Of a stretch of 64,000 nt of DNA, positions 32,385 to 45,419 are shown piece by piece; positions within the stretch are counted from its first letter, which is position 1; the number at the start of each line of letters is the position of its first letter. A program made the position numbers and the translations under genes. The notes under the pieces are model-generated. The model searched no databases, had not been told where the DNA came from, and was given only the letters and a program-made list of their open reading frames with translations. Origin of the DNA: Protopterus annectens (Eukaryota; Chordata; Ceratodontiformes; Protopteridae); contig NC_056745.1 in the NCBI RefSeq assembly GCF_019279795.1, positions 510,340,477 through 510,404,476 on the forward strand. The letters run 5' to 3'.

Positions 32385-35300
32385 TGGGTCTTATATGTTC
32401 ATAGGTAGTTACTAGGCTATCAGCCCAAGGGCCTAAGTAAGCCAAGCCAACAGGGTTCCCTGGCTTACGCCACCCAAGAAAGTTATTTTCCTGTGCCCCT
32501 GTCGAGCAGAGCCACAGACGTGATCCCCGGGGTATATTTCCTATTTCCCATCCACTCCGCAAGATTTTTCTTGAAGAGTGCTCATGAGGAACTTTACTTG
32601 ACATAGATTGGGTAACTTGTTCCAGAGTATGGGAAGTCTCTGGGACAGGAATCTGTCCCTCCAGCATGTCATGCTTATTGTGGTGACAAGGTTTAGGTCC
32701 CTAGAGCATGTAGCTCAGACGGATTGGGATTTTAGGTGTATCATGTCCAGCAGCTGTGGGTTTGACATAGCTTTATATGTTAGGCAGAGATCACCTCAGA
32801 GTAAGCGATATGCTCCGGAGTAAAGCTGGAGTTTTTGGAGATGGTCAGTGTAGGACATCTGTTTGAGGACAATAATCCTCTTTGTGAGGTACTTCTGTGG
32901 CCTTTCCAGCTGCTGCAGATGTCTTGCGAGGTACATTCCAAAAGGGGTGTTGTACTCTATAATGGGTTTGAGTGTCGAGCAGAGGTGAACAATGACCTTT
33001 TTTTCCTGGATGAGAAACCTTTTGTGATGGTGTGCCACATAGAAGGATTTCCTGACTACTGTGGCGATATGATTATCAAAGGAGAGACTACTGTTCACCT
33101 GGGTCCCAAGGTCTCATCATACATTCAGCATTAAGTAGACTGCTGCCTATGTGGTAATTCATGGGTACATAGTTTTTGCTAAAGGGGATGACTTTGCACT
33201 TTTTGGCACTGAACTTGAGGCCATGGCTCTGACATCAGGCATCTGTCTCAGTAATGCCCTTCTGTAGGATGTCCACGTCATTTGGGGACTCAACTATGGC
33301 TCATAGTTTGCAGTCATCTGCGAACTTCATTAGCCAAAGGCCTTCTGTGTTAGCCTTACTTCAGAGAAGTAGATACCAAACAGGAGAGGTCCCTAGGACT
33401 GAACCCTGTGATACTCCACTTGTCACTGGTTTGAAGTCAGATTTTGAGTCTGCAACTTTTACAGTGTGGGTTCTGTCAGTGAGTCAGTTGGCAATCCATC
33501 TTGTGACGTAGGGATTTATACCTAGTTTAGTGAGTTTAGCTATAATTCCAGAATGGGGGATGGTGTTGAAATCCCTGGCAAGGTCAAGATAGGCTATATG
33601 AACCACCTTACCCTCGTCTATGGCTTCAGTGACTGCCTCAAAGAAGTCGATCAGGTTCAGGAGTTATGAGCTGCCTTTCACAAACCCGAACTGAGTGGGG
33701 TCCAGAGTTTGGAGGGTACCAATGTCTTTGAGTTCCATGATGATACGTTCCATGGCCTTGCAGACCAGGCTCATCAGGCTGATAGGGCAATAGTTCCCAG
33801 GATCAGTGGTTGCTTCCCCTTTGTGGAGTGGGATAACTGTTAATGTGCAGCATTCGGTGGGCACAAAGCCTGATGTGAGACTGATTGAACATGGTGCTTA
33901 GGTGGGGAGCCAGTTCGTTCTGAAGTTTGTGTAAAAAACAGCCTGGGATATTGTCCAGTTCCATGCATGTTTTGTTTTTGGCTTTAGAGAGTGCATCCTT
34001 TACCTGCGTAGTTGTGATTACAGGGACTCTGTATTCTCCCTGTTTAGATATGGGCCCTTTAGGGGTTGAGAGGGGGGTAAAGTTAGCACTGAGCCTATTT
34101 GCCAGAATGTTGGCAATATCAGTTGGTTCTGAAATTTTCATGCCATTGTGCTGTAACTCAGAGCAGATTTGGGTGTTGCCATTGAGATTCTTGACATAAC
34201 TATAGAATGCTTTGTGGTTGTCCCTAGAATCAGTGGCGATTTTGTTCTCGTAGCTAGCTTTGGAGGATCTTATAAGAGATCTTAGCTTCTTACTGAGGCT
34301 GACCAGGGAACTCCTCCACTCATGGGATTTTACTCTCTCTTGCAACAGTTTCTTCCTTCTGTTGTAGAGTTTATGGCAGGGGACCACCAAATTGGCTTCC
34401 TTTTTTTGGAGGATAGGTTCTGTTTGGGATAGCACGATCCATGCACTCGTGTAAATGCTTATAGAGGGCATCTGTGTAGGATTCAGCAGTCATAACCTTA
34501 TTGTCCATCTGCATGGGTGTCATGAAGTTTGCCACTTCTGTCTTAAGAAGCGTGAGGCTGGCTTTGGAGAAATTTTTTACCGTGGTTTCCTTAATGAGCG
34601 GTGGGGAGTGGGATGTGGATATCTAGGGTGATTAGATTATGGTTGGGTCTGACCAACGAGGAGTTGACTTCAGGTGTGTAACACCGGTCACTCATGTTGG
34701 TAATGACTAGGTCTAGGAAATTTTTGCCCCCTGGTGGGGGTATGGATATGTTGATCCAGGGCATTGGAATTTATGAATTCCAGAAAGCGTTGGGTGAAGG
34801 AGTTGGTACATGGGTAGTTTTCCCAGTTAATGGTGGGGTAGTTGAAATTGCCCATTATTAGGGTGTTTGGTTTGAACCCTAATATTTTCCAGTATATTAA
34901 AAAGAGGAGTGGGAATCCTGGGGCATGGTGGGGGATCTGCAGCAAGCTACACTTTGGATTGCAGTCTTGCCCAAAGTTAATTGCACTTTGATAACCTCGG
35001 ATGCATTATGCTGAGCAACTAGCCTGGAGGTGTGGATATCCTTAATGAATATGGACACACCTCCGCTTTTGGTGTTCCGGTCCAGGTTAGCTGGCCAAAA
35101 AGTGTGGTAGGAGTTATAGCGTGGTAATGCAGAGGTGTTCTCTGGAGCCTTGGACCAGGTCTCAGTCACTGTACAGATATCTATGTTCTCCATTTTAAGG
35201 AGTGCCTCGAGGGAGTGCGTTTTGAGATTTAGACTTTGTAGCATTACCCTCAGTTTTTGCTTGCCTGTTTCTGTTACGGTGGTGAATTTGCCATTTGAAC

Positions 35301-35443
35301 CTTGCCTAAAGAAGGTACTATAGGGGGTGGCAAGAGCCTTAGCCAGTATCCGAAATCCCAGGGGTGACAGGTGCAGGCCATCTCTGGCAAAGCATAGTGG
35401 TCTGTCGACCATGTCTTCCCTTGCAGACGGATACTGGATCCCC
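32385..35443 (-). mobile_element. LINE-A copy 5b, nested in copy 5a
   Basis: The 3' end at 32,385 is the family terminus (complement of AGCCTAGTAACTACCTATGAAC). The 5' end, near 35,443, starts in ORF1 at GIQYPSARED, so the copy is 5'-truncated. On the minus strand it shows DGLHLSPLGFRIL (about 35,375-35,335), then the endonuclease (LNLKTHSLEALL, TVTETWSKAPE, 35,220-35,140; GNFNYPTINWE). The linker open frame of 222 codons (34,471-33,803) follows. RT pieces CTLTVIPLHKG and NYCPISLMSLVCKAMERI (33,852-33,735) lead into a decayed FADDCKL and C-terminal region. Stops break the RT. GDFN is GNFN here, a change at an endonuclease active-site residue. Confidence 0.85.
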
Positions 35444-35600
35444 GTAGAATTGAAGACATTCCCTTGGAAATTAACTGGACCATATAGAAGGATTTACTGG
35501 CTATGGTGTAAACACTATTATGGAATGAGAAATAATTGCCCACATAAGTACTAAGGTCTCTTATGACTGTTTGAAAGGTTGTACCATTTAATTTATTATT
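35444..35600 (-). mobile_element. LINE-A copy 5a (older), upstream part
   Basis: The minus strand reads TFQTVIRDLSTYVGNYFSFHNSV then KSFYMVQLISKGMSS (about 35,575-35,445), aligning with EEVIRDLGTQVDSNLSFDNHV … KGFTSR in copy 7. It joins logically to 32,384 downward. Confidence 0.75.
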
Positions 35601-35930
35601 AAATATATTTAAACCTATCTTTGTGGCTGATATCTCAGTGTGACATATTTAAGCTCTTAAAGTACATGCATATCTATTTGGTGACGCTGTACAGGCCACT
35701 CCTAAGTACCATTGCTCTTGGTTAGACTACCATTTGGATTATTCGTAATATTACACAGTAGGATTGGACACTGTTTGTTAAGGGCCTTTAGAGTAGCTGA
35801 TAGAGTTGAGGAGGAATGAGGTTTTAAGGGAAGGCAGTCACTGAATAATTGTATAATTTGTTTAGATTATATGATATCTAACAGTATATGATGCATAATC
35901 CTTGTAAATGTAAACTTATTAATATGGTAA
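35601..35930. other. Unassigned sequence between LINE-A and L1
   Basis: May hold more of LINE-A copy 5a, but no block is readable. The L1-type element seems to begin close to 35,930. Confidence 0.35.
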
Positions 35931-36269
35931 CCAGTCAAATTTTTCCTGAGAATGGCTTCCAAGATGGCTACACATGAATCAACAGCTTAATTTCATCTCT
36001 CTGAGTGTGAAAACATAAACTGCGAAAAAGGAGTGCCACTGAAACTGTTTTTTTTTTTTTGGGGTACAGTTTGGTTACTGGCTAGTAAGTACACTTCCTG
36101 GATGCCAGTGAAGAAGACATTTGGAAAAACAAAATCAACCAGAAAAAGTGAAGAGAAGCAATGTCTGTGAATGATTCTGCAGTTCAGCAAAAAAGCAGTT
36201 CAAGCTTCAACTTTAGTTCAAGAGATGTCTTCCAGTAATTTAGAGGAAAAATAAAGCAAATGTACACAT

Positions 36270-36935
36270 TGCTCATTAAAATAAATTAAACATTCAAAGA
36301 ACATATCAACTTAAACAACAAAAGTCTGGATATAGTAGAAGCTTTAACTAGCTGTTCAGATGAACTGATAAAACTGCAAAAATCAAAAGCTCAAATGAAA
36401 AAGTTGGCTGAGTTTAAAGCTTCTGAAGAACTGTTTCAAAAAATATTAGTTGGAAGACAGTGCACACAGAACTGCGATTTTCTGCTGAACCAGAAAAACT
36501 GGAAGGAATAGACTGCATTAATTTTATGAAAACAGAAAGACTGGTGTTCCACAGCAGGAGCTGTTAGTTGAAAGACCACATCTAGTATATGATCCAAACC
36601 TAGCCACGAGAAAGCAGCCAAGACCTATATTAGTAAAGATGCACTTATAACAGTAGAAAGAGTTGAGCCTGACAAAATTGTGGATTAACTGCAAAATATT
36701 AAAAATAGGAGATAGTGTTGTAGATGATTATTCACTGTAGACAGGGCAGAAGAGAAGCAAATTTATCCCAGCAATCCGGGAATGTCAGGAGGCAGGTTTG
36801 ACCTTCAAGCTGATGTATCCAGCTGTCTTCAGAATATTTCTCCTGGAGGATTAAAGTAATTGTTTGATGCAGAGCAGGATAAGGAGGAAATGAAAAAGTT
36901 TATACAACAAAAGGTGAGCCAGCAAGCATAAGGGG
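36270..36935 (+). pseudogene. L1 ORF1-like protein remnant
   Basis: The frames give a leucine-rich helical stretch (LDIVEALTSCSDELIKLQ, about 36,330-36,385). LRFSAEPEKLEGID (about 36,475-36,515) follows, then VERPHLVYDPNLATRKQPRPIL (36,570-36,630 in two pieces). The C-terminal RKFIPAIRECQEAG and FKLMYPAVFRIFLLED block (about 36,755-36,850) closes the run. This is the coiled coil, RRM-like and C-terminal domain order of the L1 RNA-binding protein. Stops and frameshifts occur throughout. Confidence 0.75.
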
Positions 36936-38440
36936 ACTGTGCTTCTCATTCATCTTATGGTATGGTTCATTGACTTTGCCAGTGAAATCAAAGGAAAATG
37001 CTTCATAGATGGAAGAAAAAGCACAGGAGTTGACTAGAGGAATCAGGAGTACCTTGCACTTGAACCAGAGTCTGGTGCTGAGAGATGATGATGAATGGAA
37101 AGAAGATCAGCAACACTGAAATAAGTTAGTAAATATGAGACTATAAAACATCAATCACATTTGTGAAATGTGACACTGCAAGAAAGTGTCGGAAATTGTG
37201 GGTGGACTGTAAAGCCTATACATATGTTTAGGCCACAAAATGGGGAAAAAGAATTTGTTTAAAACACTTAATTATATAAACTGCATGTTATATATAGTAA
37301 AAGGCTTCTGAGTGACTTGTATGTGTTAAAGATATTAAAATATACAAGCACGTTTTTAGTTGCAAGAAATATAGGGTTTACAATATAACAGGAGAAGAAA
37401 GGATAAAAGCAACTTAAATGTTAATATGCTGTGATTTTGAGTTGATAGGGTGGGGTAGTATGTGAAAGTGCAGTTGATTATATTATGTCAAATTAAGATA
37501 TTTTCTCGTTTTACAAAGGTGCATGTCTAGATTAATGCCTTTGGATTAATAGCTATTAACATGTATTTTCTGTGAGCAAGTAGGCTTTTAAAATAAAACA
37601 AAATGTTGAATGTCATGAAAAATGCTAAGTTTCTTAAAAGTGCAAAGATATTAGCTTACTTTTTCCATAAACAAATGTTCAGTGGGAATCAAGTCTGCAC
37701 TTGAAGGAAGCTTGTACATTCTGTTCAGAGTGAAGTTTACATTCATTGCTGAATACTTTTCCATGGAGATTAGCTGTCAGCAGCTGCAAGCAATTAATCT
37801 TGAGAGTTGTGAGCATTCTTTGCTGAGGGAAATGCAAAATTTAAAGGTACAATGGCAAGCAGTTCAGTGAAAAAAAGGTTGAAATTATAGGAAGTGAATG
37901 AAAGCAGCCTGCCTAGCATAGCAGCCTTAAACACCTTAATACATTTAACAGAAGAGTGTACAATTTAATTTTATTTGGGCAGTAGCCAATGCACTTTTAC
38001 TTAACTCTCAAAGTAAATGTTTTCTGAAAACATACAAGCTGTTTTTTTTCACATCTGTGAGGAGAATAGAGATGAAAAAACAGACAGCAAAGTATAAGTG
38101 GGAACACAGGCTGTAAATGTGCTTCAGTATGGGTAATCTTAATTCTAAGTTAGGTAATGCCTGTCTGTGGGTATAACTGTAGATTTGAGGCAGCTGTTCC
38201 TATCTGCAGGGTTAAACTTAATTTTTAAAGATGAACATGATTTTGTGTTATTGATTTAAGTTAATGGGGGTGGGGTGTTTTGTATGAAGGTTTCCTTAAA
38301 ACAAGAAGTCTTGAAAATATGGCATAGGTTCAAATTGAGGTGAGAATAAATACTGTGTAAAAGATAAGCCTGCCAAACATTAGCATGTATGTGTAACACA
38401 AAAGTTGTAAATACACATTAAAAAAACTGTTGTGTAAAGG
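36936..38440. other. L1 inter-ORF region or unassigned insertion
   Basis: About 1.5 kb with no readable protein block between L1 ORF1 and ORF2. This is longer than usual for L1, so it may contain an unrecognised insertion or a long UTR-like spacer. A 62-codon frame at 37,682-37,870 has no recognised similarity. Confidence 0.4.
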
Positions 38441-40940
38441 GTGGGAACAATATTTTTTGTCATGGCTATGCCATCCATATTATTTTGGAACGTGAATGGC
38501 CTTACGGGTATACACAAAAAGGGAAGATTATTGAAGTACATTAAGAAATGCAGAGTGCAACTAGCAGTGCTGCAGCAAGTAGATTTAGAAACAAATGAGC
38601 ATGTGAATTTGACAAAGAAAGGATATCAGGAGGAATATACTGCAGAATATCAGGGACAAAGGAAAAGGGGTAATTGTGCTAATTGCTAGATGGGTTTCTG
38701 TAGTGATAGAAGAGGAAAAAGACAATAATGGAAGATTTGTGGTAGTAAGGGATTACTAGCAATGGAGGAGGATTATGTTAATGTGCATTCATATTCAATC
38801 AAAAACTGCTGTTATGGAGCTCAAGAAAATTTGGGAAAAAATGTCAGCTTTCAGTTGGGAATATTACTTGTAGTTGGGAATTAGAAATTGATTTGCAATA
38901 GTGAGGATGCAACAAGGGGACCTAGAAGAGAATATATAACAAAGAGGGTAGACATCTCAAGTAATTTATGAAATATTTGGTATGGAACATGTGAATTTAA
39001 TGTTAGGAACTTGGACAAGAATGTACATGTTATTCCCCAAGATGAAATATTTGGGCTAGGCTGGATAGAAATTATACTTATCAGTAACATTTGCATTTAA
39101 CTGAAAGCTTCCGCATACAATAAGCATTTCAGATTATGCACCAATAAAAAGTCTGATAAAAATGCAGATTAACAAAGTAAAAATTAGACTGTTGCACTTT
39201 CCTACCTACTTATTAAAAATGGGAATTTAAGGAATGGGGAGTTAAAAATATTTGAGAGTTATTAGGGAAGATAGAAATATATTCGTAAGTTATAGCTAGT
39301 GAGTGGCATAAAATAAAAATAGAGTTTAAAAACGTGGTAGAGATAAAACAGAAATATGTTTAGGATGCAACAGGAATTACGTAGAGAGTCTGACAAAACT
39401 TAAATTATTGCAAAATAAGGGGAATCTCACAGAAAAAGAATTGTCACAAATGTAGTGCGATAAATTGAAAATAAAGGAGTATCTGGAAAATATACATGAG
39501 TTTATAAAGGTTTCTGTTAAGCAACTATTTTTTAATAACTCAAGTGCATATTTTTTTTTTTTTTAACACAATGACTTAGGTAGCAGAAAGTAGAGAGGGT
39601 TGTTGCCAAACTTAAGAAGACTATAGATTCTGTAGAGGTATTAAGAGATATTGCAGAAATGTTATGTAAACTAGCATAAGGCAGAGAAATGTGGAACTCA
39701 AGAGCACAAATGGAAATATTTATAGAAAACTTAATTATGCCAGAGTTAGAGATAGATGAGGCTCAAAAACTAACAGTTCAGGTAAGACTGGATGAGACAA
39801 AAATTATGATGTACAATCAATATTTAGGCAATTCTCAAGGAACAGATGGTATACCTGTGGAAGTTTGGAAGCTAGAAGGGAAGAACGTGATAAGTCTAGA
39901 AGATTTTGTTTAACAGTATTTTAAAAGGAGGGGAAACACCAGCATCTTTGAATAAAGCTGCATTTGGCTGTATTACCTCAGGATGATAAAGACCTATCAG
40001 ACCCAGGATTATACAGATCTATTTCAGTTTTATACCATGATTATAAAATGTTTGTGTATACTCTGTAAAAGAATGGTAAAAGCGCTGCCAAAATTGATAG
40101 ATATGGATTGGTGTGGTTTTGTGGAGGGGAGGCAAATATTTGATAGCAGTAATAAAGCAATGATGATCAGAGGAAAATAGCATGTAAAAAATTACTAGCA
40201 TTGTTGGTAGGTCTTGATGTACAGAAATCATTTGACAGATTAAGTTGGGATTTTGAGTAACATACAGTGGAAGCATTTGCATTCCCTGATGCAATAATAA
40301 GGTTAATTAGGAGGCTATATGAAGGATCAGAGGCAGTAATTAAAGTGGGAGTGTTCCTGTCTAAGTTGTGTTTAAACTGAAGAACTGGGCAGGAGTGTCC
40401 TTTTTCCACTTTATTTGCTTTATATTTAGAGTCAATGGCAAAGAAAATAAGGGACTTCAAAATGCAAGGATGTAATTGGTATGGTAATCAAGAAAAGTTG
40501 GCTTTATTTGCAGACTATATTTTGTACCTAATAAGTCCAGAAATGGACATCTCAGTGTTGTAAAACATTCTGACACAGTTTCAAGTCTTTTCAAGATATA
40601 AAATTAATGAAAATAAAACAAAGGCTATAGGGATTAATTATGTACCCACACACAAATTGATTCAGCAATACCCATATTTTTGGGGACATTTTAAGATGAA
40701 GTATTTAGGAGTATTGAATAAAAAGACTTCTCTTATGGCAGATAAGGATATGTGGGAAGAGACTAAACAAAAGATAATACAAAAACTTAGAAACTGGAAG
40801 CTCTTGTTTAGGGATATGGATATTAAGATACACACAGTGAAAATGTTTCTAGTCCCTTTAATTTTATATACAGGTCAGGCATATTTATATTTACCTAAGG
40901 AGAAGTTGTGGACAAAAATTAATAAAGAAATAGTTTAATA
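38441..40940 (+). pseudogene. L1 ORF2-like endonuclease and reverse transcriptase (5' part)
   Basis: ILFWNVNGLTGIHKKGRLL and VLQQVDL (38,474-38,590) are the first AP-endonuclease blocks, with Q for the usual QE pair. Later come GTDGIPVEVWK (39,840-39,875), LPKLIDMDWCGFVEGRQIFD (40,085-40,145) and FADYILYLISPE (40,510-40,545, where FADD is normal). SRYKINENKTKA follows (40,595-40,620). The last frame, 40,657-40,938, has KYLGVLNKK and KLRNWKLLFRDMDIKIHTVKM. The catalytic Asp change and many stops mean no activity. Confidence 0.85.
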
Positions 40941-41300
40941 AAACATTTCATTAATCACATTAATGCAATACTAACAGTTAATATAAATATTTATAATTTA
41001 ATAATTTATTGGTGTAATATTAATATAAATATTAATAATTTAAAAATCAATGATTAAGTACTTTCAACAGTTCTGTAATCTGTAAGATAACTTACTCACA
41101 CATAAGTAATACATTGGCATGCTTCAAACACCCCCCCAGACCCCACTGAATATGTTGAAATGTACATCACCACAGTATACCAGCATATAAGCAGCAGAAT
41201 AGGAACAAGTGCAGGGCAAACTCCAGAAACAAACCCACATTGTGAGCCATAATGTCAACACGCTTTATAATGAAAGGAAAATAATTTTGACAAAAAAGTA
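40941..41300. other. AT-rich junction sequence
   Basis: Contains repeated ATTAATATAAATATT-like stretches (about 40,965-41,040), then a short unassigned region before the LINE-A frame begins. The inner end of the L1 interruption lies somewhere here. Confidence 0.4.
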
Positions 41301-42720
41301 AAAAGTATTTCCCAGAATGTTAGGGCCCTTGTCAGTGAAATAAACCAACAGCTCAGGAGCTTAATAAAATCCACCAAAGCCTAGTTTAAGGCTAAAATAG
41401 CTACCCAAGCAAAAGACAATCACAAGGCATTTTTCAGTTATGTTCATAATCTCAAAAGCTTAACAGAGCAATGCGCTGGGCTGATTGTGAATGATGTTAC
41501 CTGCACACTGAGGCTGAAATAGCAAACCTACTGGCCAATAAATTTAGCTTTAACTTTACCCCCCCCCCCCACTATCCCTCAATATATACCTGAAACTGGC
41601 TCAACTCCAGCTATAACATAAAACCAAGTCCTAAAAGTGCTGTCAAAAGCTAACAATACTGCATCAGTGGGTCCTGACAATATCATCTCATGCATTTTGA
41701 ATCCCATGAAACATTATTTAGCCACACCCCTAATAACACTGTTCAGTCTGTCTCCATACAGGTTTTGTTCGAAGCAATTGGAGAACAGCTGTAGTCATTC
41801 CCTTGCATATAAGGTAGGACATTCCACAGTACCAGGCAATTACAGATCCATAAGTCTGACTACTCTCAATTGCAAAGCCAGGAAAAGACTTGTGTAACTA
41901 ATCAATCAGGGCATACAAACACTTCTCAGTTTGGATTCATCAAGGGCAGGTCATGCTTACTCTGGTGGATTTTTTTGGAAAGGTCACCAAGCAAATGGAT
42001 GAAGGCAAAATGGTATACCCAGCATACCTTGACCTGGCCAAAACTTTTGCTACAATTCCCCACTCGGCCGTAATAGAAAAGCTAAATAAACTGAGAAGAA
42101 ATCCCTATGTCAGCCATGGATTTGCCAGCTGGCTCTCCGATCGGATACATGAAATCAAAATTGAGAAAGTTACTTCTACAAAGAGAGCAGTTGCCATTGG
42201 AGTCCCCCACGGTTCTGAACTGGAATTCCTCCTGTTTGGCATCTACTTTTCTGGGGTAAATGCCAATAACAAAGGGTTCTGGCTGACTAAGATAGCAGAT
42301 GACTGCAAGCTTGAAGTAGTCACTGAATCCTCAAGTGAATTAGCCATCCTGCAGGAAGGTTTGTTCTAAATAAATAACTGGTACCAAAGTCATGGACTGA
42401 AACTAAATGCCAAAAAATGCATTGTATCTTTTGGGAAGTCATCTACTCCCGGGAGCTTACCACATTGGCAATGCTCCCCTAAGAGTTGACCCACTCATTC
42501 AGGATTTGGGAACTTGTGACAGTGACATAACTTTTGACCAACATGTGTCCATTGCTGTAAGAAAGTCCTTCTATATTGCACAGCTTCTAAACAAAGGGAT
42601 TGTGTCTAGATCTGGGGATGCCATTGTTTCCCTTTACTCTATTATGCCAAACATTGAATGTAATGCCCCATATGGCATGCATCTGTCCAGACTCATGCAA
42701 AACTGGAAAATCAACAAAGA
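41300..42720 (+). mobile_element. LINE-A copy 6 (variant subfamily), left part
   Basis: The copy starts in the linker with DNHKAFFSYVHNLKSL (about 41,418-41,465). It continues through SVGPDNIISCIL (41,670-41,705), NYRSISLTTLNCKA and SQFGFIKGRSCL (41,925-41,955), then YLDLAKTFATIPHS and GVPHGSELEFLLFGIYFSGV (about 42,200-42,260, with PHG for PQG). IADDCKLE (42,293-42,316) keeps both catalytic Asp residues. RKSFYIAQLLNKGIVSRSGD comes near 42,560-42,620. An open frame of 138 codons covers 41,953-42,366. It is cut at about 42,722 by an antisense L2-like LINE. Confidence 0.85.
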
Positions 42721-42721
42721 T

Positions 42722-43675
42722 ACCTTTATTTATTTATTTGACATTTGTTGACAGGTTTAGTCCAGCTAGGACTGAGCCCTTTTCAGTGGAGACCCGGGGT
42801 AGTGAATGCATACAATTAAGTTGACTTAGTACAAAGATAGTAATACAAACTCTCACGTGGACATATACAATAGCAGGTTTAGCATACATGGCAATTAGAA
42901 TCTACATTTCAGCAAGTGTAGGTACAGTGCAGAGTACAATAAATTAATACAGTTAAAATTTACAAGGCAAATAATAGTAGTTACAGTGTAGTTAGTGAGT
43001 ATGGGTTTCTAAGCTTAGTCATTTAACTGTTGTAATGTTGTATACCAGAACAGATTAAACTGGCTGTGAATGGGAGAAGAGGTGGTCAAGAATGAAAAGA
43101 ATTTTATAAGAGTGTAAGTTAGAGGCAGAGAGGTAGGAAAGATGTCTTGCAGTGTAGAAATGAAGAGTTATTGGAGAAAAGTAGGGCTTCACTGATGTAG
43201 TAGAAATGAGAGATAGGATAGCTTAGAGAGATGGGCCCATCAGGGGGGAGATAGCACAGACATAGTTTATTTTTGCTCAAGTGATTTTTTTTTTTTTTTT
43301 TTTACTGCCTTTCTGAATTGGGATTTGGGTCTAATGTGTCTGATGTCTAGAGTAGTTTATTCCAGTTCTCAGCAGGGTAACGGCTATAAAGTTTATTTTC
43401 CTATGTTGATCTTGGGTTTGTAGATGGACAGGAGATGTTGGTCAGAGCTCTGAAGTGTTCTTGCTGGGTGTAGGGGGAGATGATAGATGTGATGCTGGGG
43501 CAGAAAGTGGGCTGGGATAGAATGAATTATCTGAAGCTGAGAGAAGAGGAGGTTATGGGGGGAATTCTAACCATTTCAGTTTTCTGAGTGCTAAGCAGTG
43601 ATGAGTTGTATGGTAGTTCAGCAGCAAATTTAGCTACCTTGTTGTAGGTGGACTCTAGTTTAGAAATAAGAAGTT
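42722..43675 (-). mobile_element. L2-like LINE fragment inside LINE-A copy 6
   Basis: Its 3' end, TTTATTTATTTATTT then the complement of a TCAACAAATGT block, lies at 42,725-42,750. The complement of GGGTCTCCACTGAAAAGGGC follows. The rest is a decayed 3' UTR and C-terminal region. The right edge adjoins TTACTAAAAGGATACAGG, where the LINE-A TKRI block resumes. Confidence 0.75.
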
Positions 43676-44090
43676 ATCCTTACTAAAAGGATACAGGCCT
43701 AAATAACATGTCCTGCATGAACCAACTGAAAACCCTGACACTGTACTCTGTATCCTACTGACTAAGAGATGGATTGTGTTTGGCATCCAAAGCATCATCT
43801 GACCCATTACTGATGGATTTACTGCACATTATTAAGTCAAACAGCATCAGAAATATTTGGTCTAGGAATCTAAACCTCCTCTGCAACATCGACAGAATGG
43901 TTTAGAGGGACTGAAATATCTGAGGATATCGCTGCTCTGGAACAGATTCCTTGGCCACATTAAACAAATGCCATCCCTGTCAATTTTCAAGCGCAGCTTG
44001 GATCTATGTTTGTGAAATATTAAATTTACCTCAGGACTACCCCCTGTACTACTAATGGACAGAGGAGGTCCCTAAATGCTTTATCCCCTG
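43676..44090 (+). mobile_element. LINE-A copy 6, right part
   Basis: Resumes the ORF2 C-terminal region after the L2-like insertion and runs to the 3' end near 44,090. At 43,765-43,960 it matches the split LINE-A copy at 9,060-9,078/10,321-10,490 and gives the uninterrupted site of the TIR transposon there. The last coding block resembles SLSIFKRSLDLCL (about 43,975-44,015). Confidence 0.75.
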
Positions 44091-44099
44091 CACGGAGCC

Positions 44100-45360
44100 C
44101 TTCAAATTATCTATGGTATAATCCCAGTTATTCTTATTAGGGATAACATATAATTGATCATGGGATGTATAAGGTCGATCACTAACCAAATGGGATAGGT
44201 TAATTTGAGCACAAAAAGGGAAATTGGCTAAGCTTAGAATAGTGCACAATGGCAGCTAGCCTTGTACTTACCAAGGAGCATATGAACCTATAAGAGTTAA
44301 AGGAATTTATCTGGGAGGGGAAGAGGGCAAGAGTTAAATGAAATAAGTTGATCCTTCTAATAGGTGGTTTAGGATTGCTTGATTTAAAGGGATGTTTTAG
44401 AGCTACACAGTTAAGGGTCATATTTATAATACAAGCAGAAAGTTATAATTCAAAATGGAAAAGTGATAACAATGAAGCAGGGGTGAGAGTTCAAGAAATG
44501 AGTGAAATTTTGGATGCAGTTCCTTAAGGAGAATAATATTATCCATACAGAATATTATATTCATAAAGTAGCAGAAAATATTCTAAGAATTAAGCCAACA
44601 CAGGAATGGAGAAAGGAGATTTTGCCAATAGGGATGATTGCAATTAGGGATACAGACAAATAGGCAAGAGTGGGTTGTAATTTACTGTAGAAAACAGGCA
44701 AAGGAACCAAGGTATTGGGAGCAAGTTAACTAGAGAGGGAAGAGTAACAGAGTGGGAAGAGGCCAAAAAGATGTTTTGACCACAGGCTAGAGACTGCTTT
44801 CCCTACAAGGATATCGGAGGGTTAGGCAAGGAAAAAGGCATAGCAGTATCTTAAGTGAGAGACCTGCTCTGGGGATTTTAGTTGAATCTAGAACAGAAGC
44901 TACTGTTAAAAAGGGATAATTAATAGGGCATAGAAAATATTGCATGACAACTATAAGAATCAATCAGTGGAGGTTAGAAAAGGTTGGAGAGATTGGATAA
45001 GCAATTTACAAGAAAACAATGGGAGGACGTGTGCGGCTCCCAAGCATGCAAAAAAAAAAGTCCAGAAGGTTTAGGATCTTTGGAGGTGTTTGTTAGGTAT
45101 TTTTTATACCCCAAACAGACTTCATAGAGTTTTTCTTTAGGTAGATAGCAAATGTTGGAAGTGTGGTGGGGAATGATAACTGGGAACATTTGTTTTAGGA
45201 CTATGATTAGTTGGCAGATTTTAAAAATTCACAAAGTACTCTCAGAAATACTAGGCGAGCAAATGGTTGTAATTAAGATGCGATTTTTTTTTTTTGTTTT
45301 TGTTGGAGCTAGGACAGAGGATCTGAATTGCCAAGACCTAGTAAGGCCTTAAGTTTGCTT
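44100..45360 (+). pseudogene. L1 ORF2-like C-terminal part
   Basis: KEFIWEGKRARVK and NKLILLIGGLGLLDLKGCFRATQLR (44,300-44,420) match the L1 block after the RT thumb. SKCWKCGGE (about 45,147-45,170) and IHKVLSEILGEQM (45,232-45,270) match the C-terminal cysteine region. Several stops interrupt it. The fragment repeats an LPKE/LTKE block already present at 40,890, so a partly duplicated or second L1 copy is possible. Confidence 0.7.
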
Positions 45361-45419
45361 AAGTTTGATACTGTTAGTTGCCAAAAAAGCAATTATTAGA
45401 AAAATAGAAATTTAAACCA

